From: Gammaproteobacteria bacterium
GTDB taxonomy: Bacteria > Pseudomonadota > Gammaproteobacteria > UBA9214
Assembly (NCBI GenBank): GCA_030599705.1
Contig: JAUVNM010000137.1
Coordinates: 1-5,633 of the forward strand
Reading direction: 5' to 3'
Length of the DNA: 5,633 bases
A program made the translations under genes and the position numbers. The notes below the pieces were generated by a model. The model was given only the letters and a program-made list of their open reading frames with translations. It did no database searches and was not told the DNA's origin. How positions within the stretch are numbered: position 1 is the first letter of the stretch; each line of letters opens with the position of its first letter. This document shows, one piece after another, positions 1 through 5,477 of this stretch.

Positions 1-90
1 GACGAAATTGACCTGCGCCGGATCGGTATCGGGATAGGCCTCGTCCAGCTCGATGGCAATGTCCAGCGAGTCAGTCCAGTTCAGTCCCAT
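1..90 (-). CDS. iscX: IscX (YfhJ-type) Fe-S assembly modulator, 5' part only
   Basis: The first 30 codons of a gene that runs off the left edge. The translation starts MGLNWTDSLDIAIELDEAYP and continues DTDPAQVNFV. This follows the start of E. coli IscX (MGLKWTDS, then an acidic stretch ending AYPDLDP), a small acidic protein of about 66 residues. IscX binds IscS at a site overlapping those of Fdx and frataxin, can bind iron, and is thought to tune the rate of cluster assembly in the cytoplasm. An AGGGA ribosome binding site (minus strand, 98-102) lies 7 bases before the ATG. It is the last gene of the canonical isc operon. Here it is separated from fdx by about 150 bases of palindromic DNA, which is unusual because the two are usually close. 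The C-terminal half cannot be assessed. Confidence 0.93.
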   Translation of the reverse strand, partial: MGLNWTDSLDIAIELDEAYPDTDPAQVNFV

Positions 91-113
91 AGATTTATCC
101 CTTTTACCAGTTA

Positions 114-148
114 TGTAGTTTATCTGGCGGAATAAATTCCGCCCTACA
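114..148. repeat. Palindrome A in the fdx-iscX gap
   Basis: An inner perfect inverted repeat, GGCGGAAT-AA-ATTCCGCC (126-143), has an 8-bp stem and a 2-base spacer. It is flanked by TGTAG (114-118) and CTACA (144-148), which also pair, although the left side carries seven extra bases (119-125). This gives the look of a mobile intergenic palindrome of the form TGTAG-GGCGGAAT-ATTCCGCC-CTACA. There is no T-run after the stem on the minus strand, so it is not an obvious intrinsic terminator for the isc transcript. It would fold as a strong hairpin in the mRNA between fdx and iscX. Confidence 0.75.
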
Positions 149-159
149 ACACCGTTCTT

Positions 160-181
160 TGTAGGGCCGACAAATTCGGCC
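160..181. repeat. Palindrome B in the fdx-iscX gap
   Basis: TGTAG (160-164) leads into GGCCGA (165-170), a 5-base loop and TCGGCC (176-181), a perfect 6-bp stem. Its TGTAGG-GCCGA-AAATTCGGC pattern resembles palindrome A and looks like a degenerate copy of the same family. The TGTAG also pairs with the CTACA at 144-148, so A and B together can form an alternative larger fold. Confidence 0.65.
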
Positions 182-184
182 TGG

Positions 185-211
185 TACAGACTGAGCCACT
201 ACCAGTCTGTA
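185..211. repeat. Palindrome C, 9-bp inverted repeat
   Basis: TACAGACTG (185-193) and CAGTCTGTA (203-211) are perfect reverse complements separated by nine bases. The right arm overlaps the TGTAGGG (209-215) that opens the next palindrome, so the elements abut or overlap. No T-run follows on either strand. A role in mRNA end protection is possible but only inferred. Confidence 0.7.
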
Positions 212-215
212 GGGT

Positions 216-236
216 GCGCGATTAAAAACAATGCGC
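216..236. repeat. Palindrome D, just after the fdx stop
   Basis: GCGC-ATT (216-219 and 221-223, with one bulged G) pairs with AAT-GCGC (230-236) around the A-rich loop AAAAAC. It is preceded by TGTAGGG (209-215), the same leader word seen in palindromes A and B. On the minus strand it begins four bases after the fdx stop codon. The loop reads as a short T-run in the transcript but sits inside the hairpin, so this is not a standard terminator. Confidence 0.55.
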
Positions 237-239
237 TTA

Positions 240-578
240 CTAGTGACTTTCGCTCACCATGTTGATGGTGTACTTCGGTATCTCGACCACCAGGTCCTGG
301 TCATCCACAATGGCCTGGCAACTGAGTCGTGAATCCGGCTCCAGTCCCCAGGCCTTGTCGAGCAAATCATCTTCCTCTTCCTCTGCCTCGTTGAGTGAAT
401 CCGCGCCTTCACGTATGTAAACATGGCAGGTGGTACATGCGCAGGATTTTTCGCAGGCATGTTCGATATCGATGCCCTGCTTCAGGGCAGCATCACAAAT
501 AGTGGTTCCCGGTTCCGCCTCGACAACCGCCCCTTCCGGACAAATCTCTTCATGTGGCAAGAATATAATCTGTGGCAT
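240..578 (-). CDS. fdx: [2Fe-2S] ferredoxin of the ISC system (adrenodoxin type)
   Basis: A 112-residue ferredoxin, near the 111 of E. coli Fdx. The ligand motif is visible as HACEKSCACTTCHV, with C42, C48 and C51, plus the distant C87 in RLSCQA; the extra C46 is also present in the E. coli protein. The acidic stretch EAEEEEDDLLDKAWGLEP (residues 64-81) is the helix that docks to partner proteins. Fdx passes electrons in the cytoplasm to the IscS/IscU assembly reaction, reducing sulfane sulfur during cluster building. The gene starts 34 bases after hscA. The best ribosome binding site, AGGGA at 591-595, is 12 bases from the ATG, rather far, but the start MPQIIFLPH matches the family. The stop TAG is followed in frame by TAA, giving tandem stops. 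Confidence 0.97.
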   Translation of the reverse strand: MPQIIFLPHEEICPEGAVVEAEPGTTICDAALKQGIDIEHACEKSCACTTCHVYIREGADSLNEAEEEEDDLLDKAWGLEPDSRLSCQAIVDDQDLVVEIPKYTINMVSESH

Positions 579-612
579 GATGGTTATAAATCCCTGTATT
601 AATCCGGCGCGG

Positions 613-2493
613 TCACGATGACTCGAATTCGTCCACCCGGTGCCCGGCCATGGCCTTGCGGATATTTTCGTTCATACGACGATCAACATAGTCACTGCTC
701 GCCTGTTCCACGTCCTCGATCGCCCGCCTGATGACCCGGTAATCAGGTCCCTTGCCGGCCTGTCGCAGTGCAGCGGCCGCGGCGTCGATACGCCTGCGTT
801 CCCCTGCTTCCAGCAACTGGTCACCGTCTTCCGCCAGCGCGGCCTCGAGGGCCTCGAGCACCCGGTCCGCCTCGACCTGCTGTTCGCGCAGGCGGCGCTG
901 CTCCATATCGTCCTGCGCATGGGCCATGGAGTCCTTCAGCATGGTTTCGATCTCGCGGTCGTTCAGTCCGTAGGACGGCTTGACCTCGATACTGCTCTGG
1001 ACGCCCTTGACCTGCTCTTCGGCCGTGACATTCAGCAACCCGTCGGCGTCCACCTGAAAGCTGACCCGGATACGTGCCGACCCCGCCACCATGGGGGGAA
1101 TGTCACGCAGTTCGAACTGCCCCAGCGAGCGGCAATCACTGACCAGTTCGCGCTCCCCCTGCACCACGTGCAGCGACATGGCTGTCTGGCCATCCTTGAA
1201 GGTGGTGAATTCCTGGGCCCGGGCGGTCGGGATCGTGGTATTGCGGGGAATGATTTTTTCCGCCAGCCCGCCCATGGTTTCCAGTCCCAGTGACAGCGGG
1301 ATGACATCCAGCAACAGCATGTCGTCATCCGGCTTGTTGCCGGCGAGAATATCTGCCTGAATGGCCGCGCCGACGGCGACGACCCGGTCGGGGTCAATGT
1401 CCACCAGCGGATCACGCCCGAAAAAGCCGGCCACCTTGCTGCGTACCAGCGGCACCCGCGTGGAGCCGCCCACCAGTACCACGGCCTGTACATCACTGAC
1501 ACGGATGCCGGCATCACGCAGGACACGCCGGCACGGACTCAATGTCTTTTGAACCAGCGGGCTAACCAGTTCATCAAACTGTTCACGTGTGAGTGACCCG
1601 GACCAGTCATCCGCCCCTGCTACCGGGACGCTGACCGTCGTCGCAGGCACCTCCGTAAGCGCTTCCTTTGCGGTACGGGCCACCTGCATCAGGTGGCGCA
1701 ACGCTCCGTGACCGGCATCCTCCCCGATCCCGGCCTCCTGCATGATCCATTGCGCGACAACCCGGTCGATGTCATCACCGCCGAGCGCCGTATCACCGGC
1801 CGTTGCCATGACCTCGAAGACACCGCGGTTCAGACGCAGGATGGAGATATCGAAGGTGCCGCCACCAAGGTCGTAGATTGCCGTCACTCCTTCCGAGCCC
1901 CGGTCAAGGCCATAGGCCACGGCTGCCGCCGTGGGTTCGTTCAGCAACCGCAGTACCTGCAAACCGGCAAGCTTGCCCGCATCCCGGGTGGCCTGCCGCT
2001 GGGCATCATCGAAATAGGCCGGCACGGTAATAACAACGCCGTCCAGTTCACCACCGAGCGTCTGCTCGGCACGGGTTTTCAGTACCCGCAGGATATCCGC
2101 CGATACCTCAACCGGGCTGATATCACCACGACAGGTATGCAGCAACGGCATGTCACTTGTTCCCGGCACAAACTCGTATGGCAGGTGCGCACCGAGGCTT
2201 TTTACATCCCCGACTCCGCGCCCCATCAGGCGCTTGACCGAAGCGATAGTGTTCAACGGATCGGTGGTTTCCGCATCGAGGGCAATCCGGCCAACCAGCG
2301 GAGGTCCTTCTGTTGTGTAGCGCACCACGGATGGCAACAGGTGGTCGCCGTCAGCATCAGCAAGGGTTTCCGCCACGCCGCTGCGCACGCTGGCAATCAG
2401 GGAGTTGGTGGTACCGAGATCGATACCGGCCGCCAACCGGCGCTCATGTGGCGCGGTGGACTGGCCGGGTTCGGATATCTGCAATAGCGCCAT
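613..2493 (-). CDS. hscA: Fe-S specialised Hsp70 chaperone HscA
   Basis: A 626-residue Hsp70-family ATPase (E. coli HscA has 616). The start MALLQISEPG is the HscA signature. The ATPase domain covers about residues 20-385, with phosphate loops AAGIDLGTTNSLIA (21-34) and YDLGGGTFDIS (207-217) and the adenosine motif VVLVGGSTRVP (338-348). The linker LLLDVIPLSLG (393-403) is followed by a beta substrate-binding domain (to about 505) and a charged helical lid. With HscB it uses ATP to act on IscU, classically through IscU's LPPVK peptide, and promotes cluster transfer. By alignment F432 and M439 correspond to peptide-site residues F426 and M433 of E. coli HscA, so the IscU-type pocket looks kept although iscU is not in this operon. 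A ribosome binding site AGGGGA (2504-2509) overlaps the hscB stop. Confidence 0.98.
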   Translation of the reverse strand: MALLQISEPGQSTAPHERRLAAGIDLGTTNSLIASVRSGVAETLADADGDHLLPSVVRYTTEGPPLVGRIALDAETTDPLNTIASVKRLMGRGVGDVKSLGAHLPYEFVPGTSDMPLLHTCRGDISPVEVSADILRVLKTRAEQTLGGELDGVVITVPAYFDDAQRQATRDAGKLAGLQVLRLLNEPTAAAVAYGLDRGSEGVTAIYDLGGGTFDISILRLNRGVFEVMATAGDTALGGDDIDRVVAQWIMQEAGIGEDAGHGALRHLMQVARTAKEALTEVPATTVSVPVAGADDWSGSLTREQFDELVSPLVQKTLSPCRRVLRDAGIRVSDVQAVVLVGGSTRVPLVRSKVAGFFGRDPLVDIDPDRVVAVGAAIQADILAGNKPDDDMLLLDVIPLSLGLETMGGLAEKIIPRNTTIPTARAQEFTTFKDGQTAMSLHVVQGERELVSDCRSLGQFELRDIPPMVAGSARIRVSFQVDADGLLNVTAEEQVKGVQSSIEVKPSYGLNDREIETMLKDSMAHAQDDMEQRRLREQQVEADRVLEALEAALAEDGDQLLEAGERRRIDAAAAALRQAGKGPDYRVIRRAIEDVEQASSDYVDRRMNENIRKAMAGHRVDEFESS

Positions 2494-2507
2494 AGTGAAT
2501 TCTTCCC

Positions 2508-3065
2508 CTACAGATGGTCCAGTTCATCCTCAAGGCTTGCTTCCAGCTCCTGTGTCTCTTCATCGAGCTTCCGGAAGAACTGCATCTTCATCAGGGTGTC
2601 AGCGGCGACATCGTGGTTGGTTGCCGCCCCGGCTGCAAGCTGATTTTTCAGCTCAGCGGCAAGCGTATCAAAATCAGCGGCGATGCGGCCCATGATAACT
2701 CCCAGTTTTTCCAGCGGGTCCGAACTGCCGCGCACCTCCCCGATTGCCTCGCGCAACTCCATCTGCTCCATCAGGAACCCGGGGTCGCTGATAGTATGAT
2801 GTTCATCGTTGAATTCATAACCGCCGAGCTCCAGCAGGTAACGGCCACGCATCAACGAATCCTTCAGTATCCCGTAACCCTCGTTGATGCGCGTTGCCTG
2901 CTGCATCGAGATGCGACGCTCCTGGTCAGATGCGCTCGCAAAGCGGTCCGGGTGCATGGTTCTCTGCAACTCCCGGAACCGGCTGTCGAGAAGTTCGCGG
3001 TCCACCTCGAAGGTCTGCGGCAAACCAAACAGCTCGAAATGGGTTGAGGAAAAATCCGCAGCCAT
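2508..3065 (-). CDS. hscB: J-domain co-chaperone HscB
   Basis: A 185-residue protein, slightly longer than the 171 of E. coli HscB. The N-terminal J domain (about residues 9-80) carries the HPD triad at 38-40 (TMHPDRFAS), which stimulates the ATPase of HscA. The C-terminal helical bundle includes FLMEQMELREAIGEVR and a second stretch AADTLMKMQFFRKLDEE, the part that binds IscU in E. coli. It begins with about six more residues than the E. coli protein (MAADFSSTHF before ELFGLP). No Shine-Dalgarno sequence precedes the ATG; the upstream bases are AT-rich and an in-frame TAA lies 9 bases before it, so this is the earliest ATG. Initiation may rely on coupling or on an unstructured A/T-rich leader. 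The hscA start is 14 bases downstream of its stop. Confidence 0.97.
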   Translation of the reverse strand: MAADFSSTHFELFGLPQTFEVDRELLDSRFRELQRTMHPDRFASASDQERRISMQQATRINEGYGILKDSLMRGRYLLELGGYEFNDEHHTISDPGFLMEQMELREAIGEVRGSSDPLEKLGVIMGRIAADFDTLAAELKNQLAAGAATNHDVAADTLMKMQFFRKLDEETQELEASLEDELDHL

Positions 3066-3108
3066 ATTATATTATGCGCTGAAGTCGGGCTGGCAGGTGA
3101 AGCAGGCT

Positions 3109-3125
3109 GTCAGCAGGGTGCTGAC
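3109..3125 (-). other. Stem-loop between iscA and hscB
   Basis: GTCAGCA and TGCTGAC are perfect complements separated by three bases, giving a 7-bp stem that starts one base after the iscA stop. No T-run follows on the minus strand, so it does not look like a terminator. It lies in the 61-base gap between iscA and hscB, one of the few gaps in an otherwise tight operon. It may protect the 3' end of a processed upstream message or separate expression of the assembly and chaperone halves; that role is inference. Confidence 0.6.
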
Positions 3126-3126
3126 G

Positions 3127-3450
3127 TTAAATGTTGAAACTTTCCCCACAGCCGCACAGATCCTTGGCATTCGGGTTGCTGAACGTGAAACCCTCGTTCA
3201 GCCCTTCCCTGGCATAGTCAAGCTCGGTACCGTCGAGATAAACCAGGCTCTTGGGGCTCACGATGACCTTGATGCCATGGTCCTCGAAGATGACATCGTC
3301 GTCCTCGATCTCGTCGGCATACTCGATGACATAGGCCATACCGGAACAGCCCGTGGTCTTGACGCCCAGACGCAGGCCCACGCCACTGCCACGATTTTCG
3401 AGAAACGTCTTCACGCGGCTCGCTGCCGATTCTGTCAGGGTAATCGCCAT
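3127..3450 (-). CDS. iscA: A-type Fe-S carrier protein IscA
   Basis: A 107-residue A-type carrier, the same length as E. coli IscA when the second of two adjacent ATG codons is used (MAITLTESAASRV). The three conserved cysteines are present: one in KTTGCSGMAYV (residue 35 in this numbering) and two in LCGCGESF near the C-terminus (99 and 101). They bind iron or a [2Fe-2S]/[4Fe-4S] cluster between subunits and pass it to apoproteins in the cytoplasm. ErpA and SufA are relatives, but the adjacent iscS and hscB and the residues GLRLGVKTTGCSGMAY and EGLNEGFTFSNPN favour IscA. It follows iscS with only a few bases between, in the place where iscU normally sits. The alternative start at 3453 adds one Met. 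Confidence 0.96.
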   Translation of the reverse strand: MAITLTESAASRVKTFLENRGSGVGLRLGVKTTGCSGMAYVIEYADEIEDDDVIFEDHGIKVIVSPKSLVYLDGTELDYAREGLNEGFTFSNPNAKDLCGCGESFNI

Positions 3451-3455
3451 CATTT

Positions 3456-3461
3456 CTTCCT
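3456..3461 (-). promoter_or_regulatory. Ribosome binding site of iscA overlapping the iscS stop
   Basis: AGGAAG on the minus strand shares bases with the iscS TAG stop codon. The AGGA core is 4 bases from the first ATG (3453) and 7 bases from the second (3450). The better spacing and the homology both favour the second ATG. The overlap means iscS and iscA are translationally coupled, and it shows that the iscS-iscA junction has no leftover iscU sequence. Confidence 0.75.
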
Positions 3462-4680
3462 AGTGAGCCGCCCACTGCACCGAGTCCAGATCAATCCCGT
3501 CCTTGTACATCTCCCAGAGGGGCGACAGGTCACGCAGCTTGGCCACCTTCTCGTGAATACGCTCGACGATATAGTCAACCTCCTCGGCGGTCGTGTAACG
3601 GCCGATGGTAAAGCGGATGGAACTGTGGGCCAGCTCGTCATTACGGCCCAGTGCCCGCAAGACATAGGAGGGTTCGAGGCTGGAACTGGTGCAGGCAGAC
3701 CCGGATGAGACCGCCATGTCACTGAGCGCCATGATCAGGCTCTCGCCCTCGACAAAATTAAAACTGACATTCAGGTTACCCGGCACCCGCTGGTCAAAAT
3801 CGCCATTGAGATAGACCTCTTCCATGTCTCTCAGGCCGCTCCACAGGCGGTCACGCAGTTCGCGGATCCGTTTCTCTTCACTGGCCATTTCCTCTTTGGC
3901 AATACGGAACGCCTCACCCATCCCGACAATCTGGTGCGTCGCCAGCGTACCGGAACGCAGTCCGCGTTCGTGGCCACCGCCATGCATCTGGGCCTCCAGA
4001 CGCACGCGCGGCTTGCGGCGCACGTACAGAGCGCCGATGCCCTTGGGGCCGTAAATCTTGTGTGCTGAAAATGACATAAGATCAACCTTGAGCACCTCAA
4101 GATCAATCGGCAGCTTGCCGGCACTCTGCGCAGCATCCACGTGAAAGATGATCTTGCGTGCACGACACAGCTCACCAATCGCAGCGATGTCCTGGATCAC
4201 GCCGATTTCATTATTGACATGCATGATGGAGACCAGCGTGGTGTCATCACGCAGGGCGGCCGCGAGCTTCTTCAGGTCCAGCAACCCGTTGGCCTCGGGA
4301 TCCAGGTAGGTAACTTCATAACCTTCACGCTCCAACTGCCGGCAGGAATCCAGTACCGCCTTGTGTTCCGTCTTCAGGGTGACAATATGCTTGCCGTTCT
4401 TCTTGTAGAAATGCGCCGCCCCCTTGATGGCAAGATTGTCCGACTCCGTCGCACCGGAGGTCCAGATAATATCCCTGGGATCGGCGTTGACCAGCGCCGC
4501 CACGTTTGCGCGGGCATCATCGACCGCGGCTTCTGCCTTCCAGCCATACTCGTGCGAACGGGAGGCGGGGTTACCGAACTGTCCCTGGCGGGTCAGGTAG
4601 GAACACATCTTCTCGGCAACGCGCTCATCGACCGGGGTGGTCGCTGAGTAATCCATATAGATCGGAATATTGATATTCAT
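3460..4680 (-). CDS. iscS: Cysteine desulfurase IscS
   Basis: A 406-residue class V aminotransferase-fold enzyme (E. coli IscS has 404). It converts L-cysteine to alanine and holds the released sulfur as a persulfide, using PLP, in the cytoplasm. It feeds Fe-S assembly and also tRNA thiolation. The PLP lysine is K208 in SFSAHKIYGPKG; H106 (KTEHKAV), D182 and Q185 (HVDAAQSAG) line the cofactor. The mobile catalytic loop SSGSACTSSSLEPS carries C330, matching C328 of E. coli. Its long-loop, group I form separates it from SufS. The C-terminus SPLWEMYKDGIDLDSVQWAAH keeps the E. coli ending, so the gene is not truncated at the iscA side. It starts 22 bases after iscR, with AGGA at 4688-4691 seven bases before the ATG. 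Confidence 0.98.
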   Translation of the reverse strand: MNINIPIYMDYSATTPVDERVAEKMCSYLTRQGQFGNPASRSHEYGWKAEAAVDDARANVAALVNADPRDIIWTSGATESDNLAIKGAAHFYKKNGKHIVTLKTEHKAVLDSCRQLEREGYEVTYLDPEANGLLDLKKLAAALRDDTTLVSIMHVNNEIGVIQDIAAIGELCRARKIIFHVDAAQSAGKLPIDLEVLKVDLMSFSAHKIYGPKGIGALYVRRKPRVRLEAQMHGGGHERGLRSGTLATHQIVGMGEAFRIAKEEMASEEKRIRELRDRLWSGLRDMEEVYLNGDFDQRVPGNLNVSFNFVEGESLIMALSDMAVSSGSACTSSSLEPSYVLRALGRNDELAHSSIRFTIGRYTTAEEVDYIVERIHEKVAKLRDLSPLWEMYKDGIDLDSVQWAAH

Positions 4681-4702
4681 AATTCAGTCCTGCCAAATCC
4701 GG

Positions 4703-5179
4703 TCACGCATATGATTTGTTCAAGGCCGGTATCGTAACGACCCTGTTGTCCTGCCTGCTTTTGGATGATTGCCCCGATGTCCCTTTCTCAATGAAACTGG
4801 CCAGCGTAATGCCGTTTAGGAAATCGTAGATTTCCTGTCCCAGCCGGGACCAGAGTTCATGGGTGAGACATTGCTCGCCATCCTGGCAATCTTCATTACC
4901 CTCGCACAGGGTGGCATCGATACCCTCGCCGATGGCCGTAATGACATCGGCAACGGAGATTTCGTCCGGACCGCGTGCCAGGCAATAGCCGCCACCGGGG
5001 CCACGCAGGCCTTTGACCAGGTCATTTTTCTTCAGCCGGGCGAACAACTGCTCCAGGTAGGAAAGGGATATCCCCTGGTTTTCCGAAATATCCGCGAGTG
5101 TGACCGGCCCCTGCCCGTAATGAATGGCAAGATCCATCATGGCGGTTACGGCATAACGGCCCTTGGTTGATAAACGCAT
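4703..5179 (-). CDS. iscR: Fe-S sensing transcription regulator IscR (Rrf2 family)
   Basis: A 158-residue Rrf2-family repressor (E. coli IscR has 162). The winged helix-turn-helix lies in residues 1-65, starting MRLSTKGRYAVTAMMDLAIH, with the recognition helix in ISLSYLEQLFARLKK; E43, which affects DNA site discrimination in E. coli, is present. The [2Fe-2S] ligands C92, C98, C104 and H107 are all in place in LCEGNEDCQDGEQCLTHELW, at exactly the E. coli positions. With its cluster IscR represses type 1 sites such as its own promoter; as the apo form it acts at type 2 sites. An AGGGA ribosome binding site (5186-5190) is 6 bases before the ATG. It heads the operon and likely autoregulates through the operator just upstream. 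Confidence 0.98.
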   Translation of the reverse strand: MRLSTKGRYAVTAMMDLAIHYGQGPVTLADISENQGISLSYLEQLFARLKKNDLVKGLRGPGGGYCLARGPDEISVADVITAIGEGIDATLCEGNEDCQDGEQCLTHELWSRLGQEIYDFLNGITLASFIEKGTSGQSSKSRQDNRVVTIPALNKSYA

Positions 5180-5228
5180 GGTTTTTCCCTGTCAACGGCC
5201 CGGCAGACCTGCCACGGGCACCCGATAA

Positions 5229-5259
5229 ATACCTAGTAAATTGCTCAGGTACTAAGTAT
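5229..5259. promoter_or_regulatory. Probable IscR operator before iscR
   Basis: The outer arms ATACCTAGTA (5229-5238) and TACTAAGTAT (5250-5259) are inverted repeats with one mismatch. A second, overlapping palindrome pairs TACCT (5230-5234) with AGGTA (5247-5251). Read as half-sites, ATACCTAGTA, TACCTGAGCA and ATACTTAGTA all resemble the ATACCTGACTA half of E. coli type 1 IscR sites. The site overlaps the -10 box and the likely transcription start, which fits repression by cluster-loaded IscR. The match to the full 25-base consensus is imperfect. Confidence 0.65.
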
Positions 5260-5283
5260 GCGACAGTCGGGGTTGACTATCAA
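5255..5283 (-). promoter_or_regulatory. Candidate sigma-70 promoter of the isc operon
   Basis: On the minus strand TTGATA (5278-5283; 5 of 6 to TTGACA) is separated by 17 bases from CATACT (5255-5260; 4 of 6 to TATAAT). Transcription would start near 5247-5249, giving a leader of about 70 bases to iscR. The -10 box overlaps the operator palindrome. It is the only good promoter I see for the operon. Confidence 0.55.
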
Positions 5284-5310
5284 GTGATTGCCCGGCGATG
5301 GCGGCGGGTG

Positions 5311-5477
5311 CTAGCCCGCATTTCTCACCACGATGACGAGCCCTCGCGTGATCGTTGAATCCACAGCACATTTTCTTCAGTCGGAAATACAGTCCGTATT
5401 CCGCGCCTTCAGAAAATCCGCTGTGAATCCAAATCTCTGCGCGATCATCTCGCCCCGCGGTGAGAAGTGCGGGCTAG
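5311..5477. repeat. Long imperfect inverted repeat, MITE-like, between ppdK and iscR
   Basis: The outer 22 bases (5311-5332 and 5456-5477) are inverted repeats with two mismatches, each ending in CTAG. The complementarity goes on inward with mismatches and small gaps: ATCCACAGC..ATTTTCTTCAG on the left (from 5359) against GAAAATCCGCTGTGAAT on the right (5412-5427). It closes at the centre with GGAAATAC and GTATTCC around AGTCC. The whole 167-base unit folds on itself, codes for no protein I can recognise, and has abrupt ends, as expected of a MITE or similar non-autonomous element. CTAG at both tips is part of the repeat, so no separate target duplication is evident. It could also act as a barrier between ppdK transcription and the iscR promoter. 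Confidence 0.75.

Noticed and set aside
185..236. Intrinsic terminator after fdx.
   Set aside because: The hairpins are not followed by a T-run on the minus strand, and iscX continues in the same direction.
640..1293. Long open frame on the plus strand opposite hscA (217 codons).
   Set aside because: It is antisense to a clearly conserved HscA and shows no recognisable domain; GC-rich coding DNA often leaves such frames open.
3066..3071. A perfect TATAAT on the minus strand just before the hscB ATG, as a possible internal promoter.
   Set aside because: No -35 box is seen at 16-18 bases, and transcription would start inside the hscB coding region.
3066..3126. Possible iscU remnant in the iscA-hscB gap.
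   Set aside because: The 61 bases hold a stem-loop and an AT-rich leader and do not translate to any IscU motif.
2884..3708. Long open frame on the plus strand opposite hscB, iscA and iscS.
   Set aside because: It spans three conserved genes and their gaps on the other strand; its composition reflects their reverse complement.
5167..5358. Short plus-strand open frame across the iscR promoter region.
   Set aside because: It crosses the operator, promoter and one arm of the inverted repeat, has no evident ribosome binding site and resembles no family.
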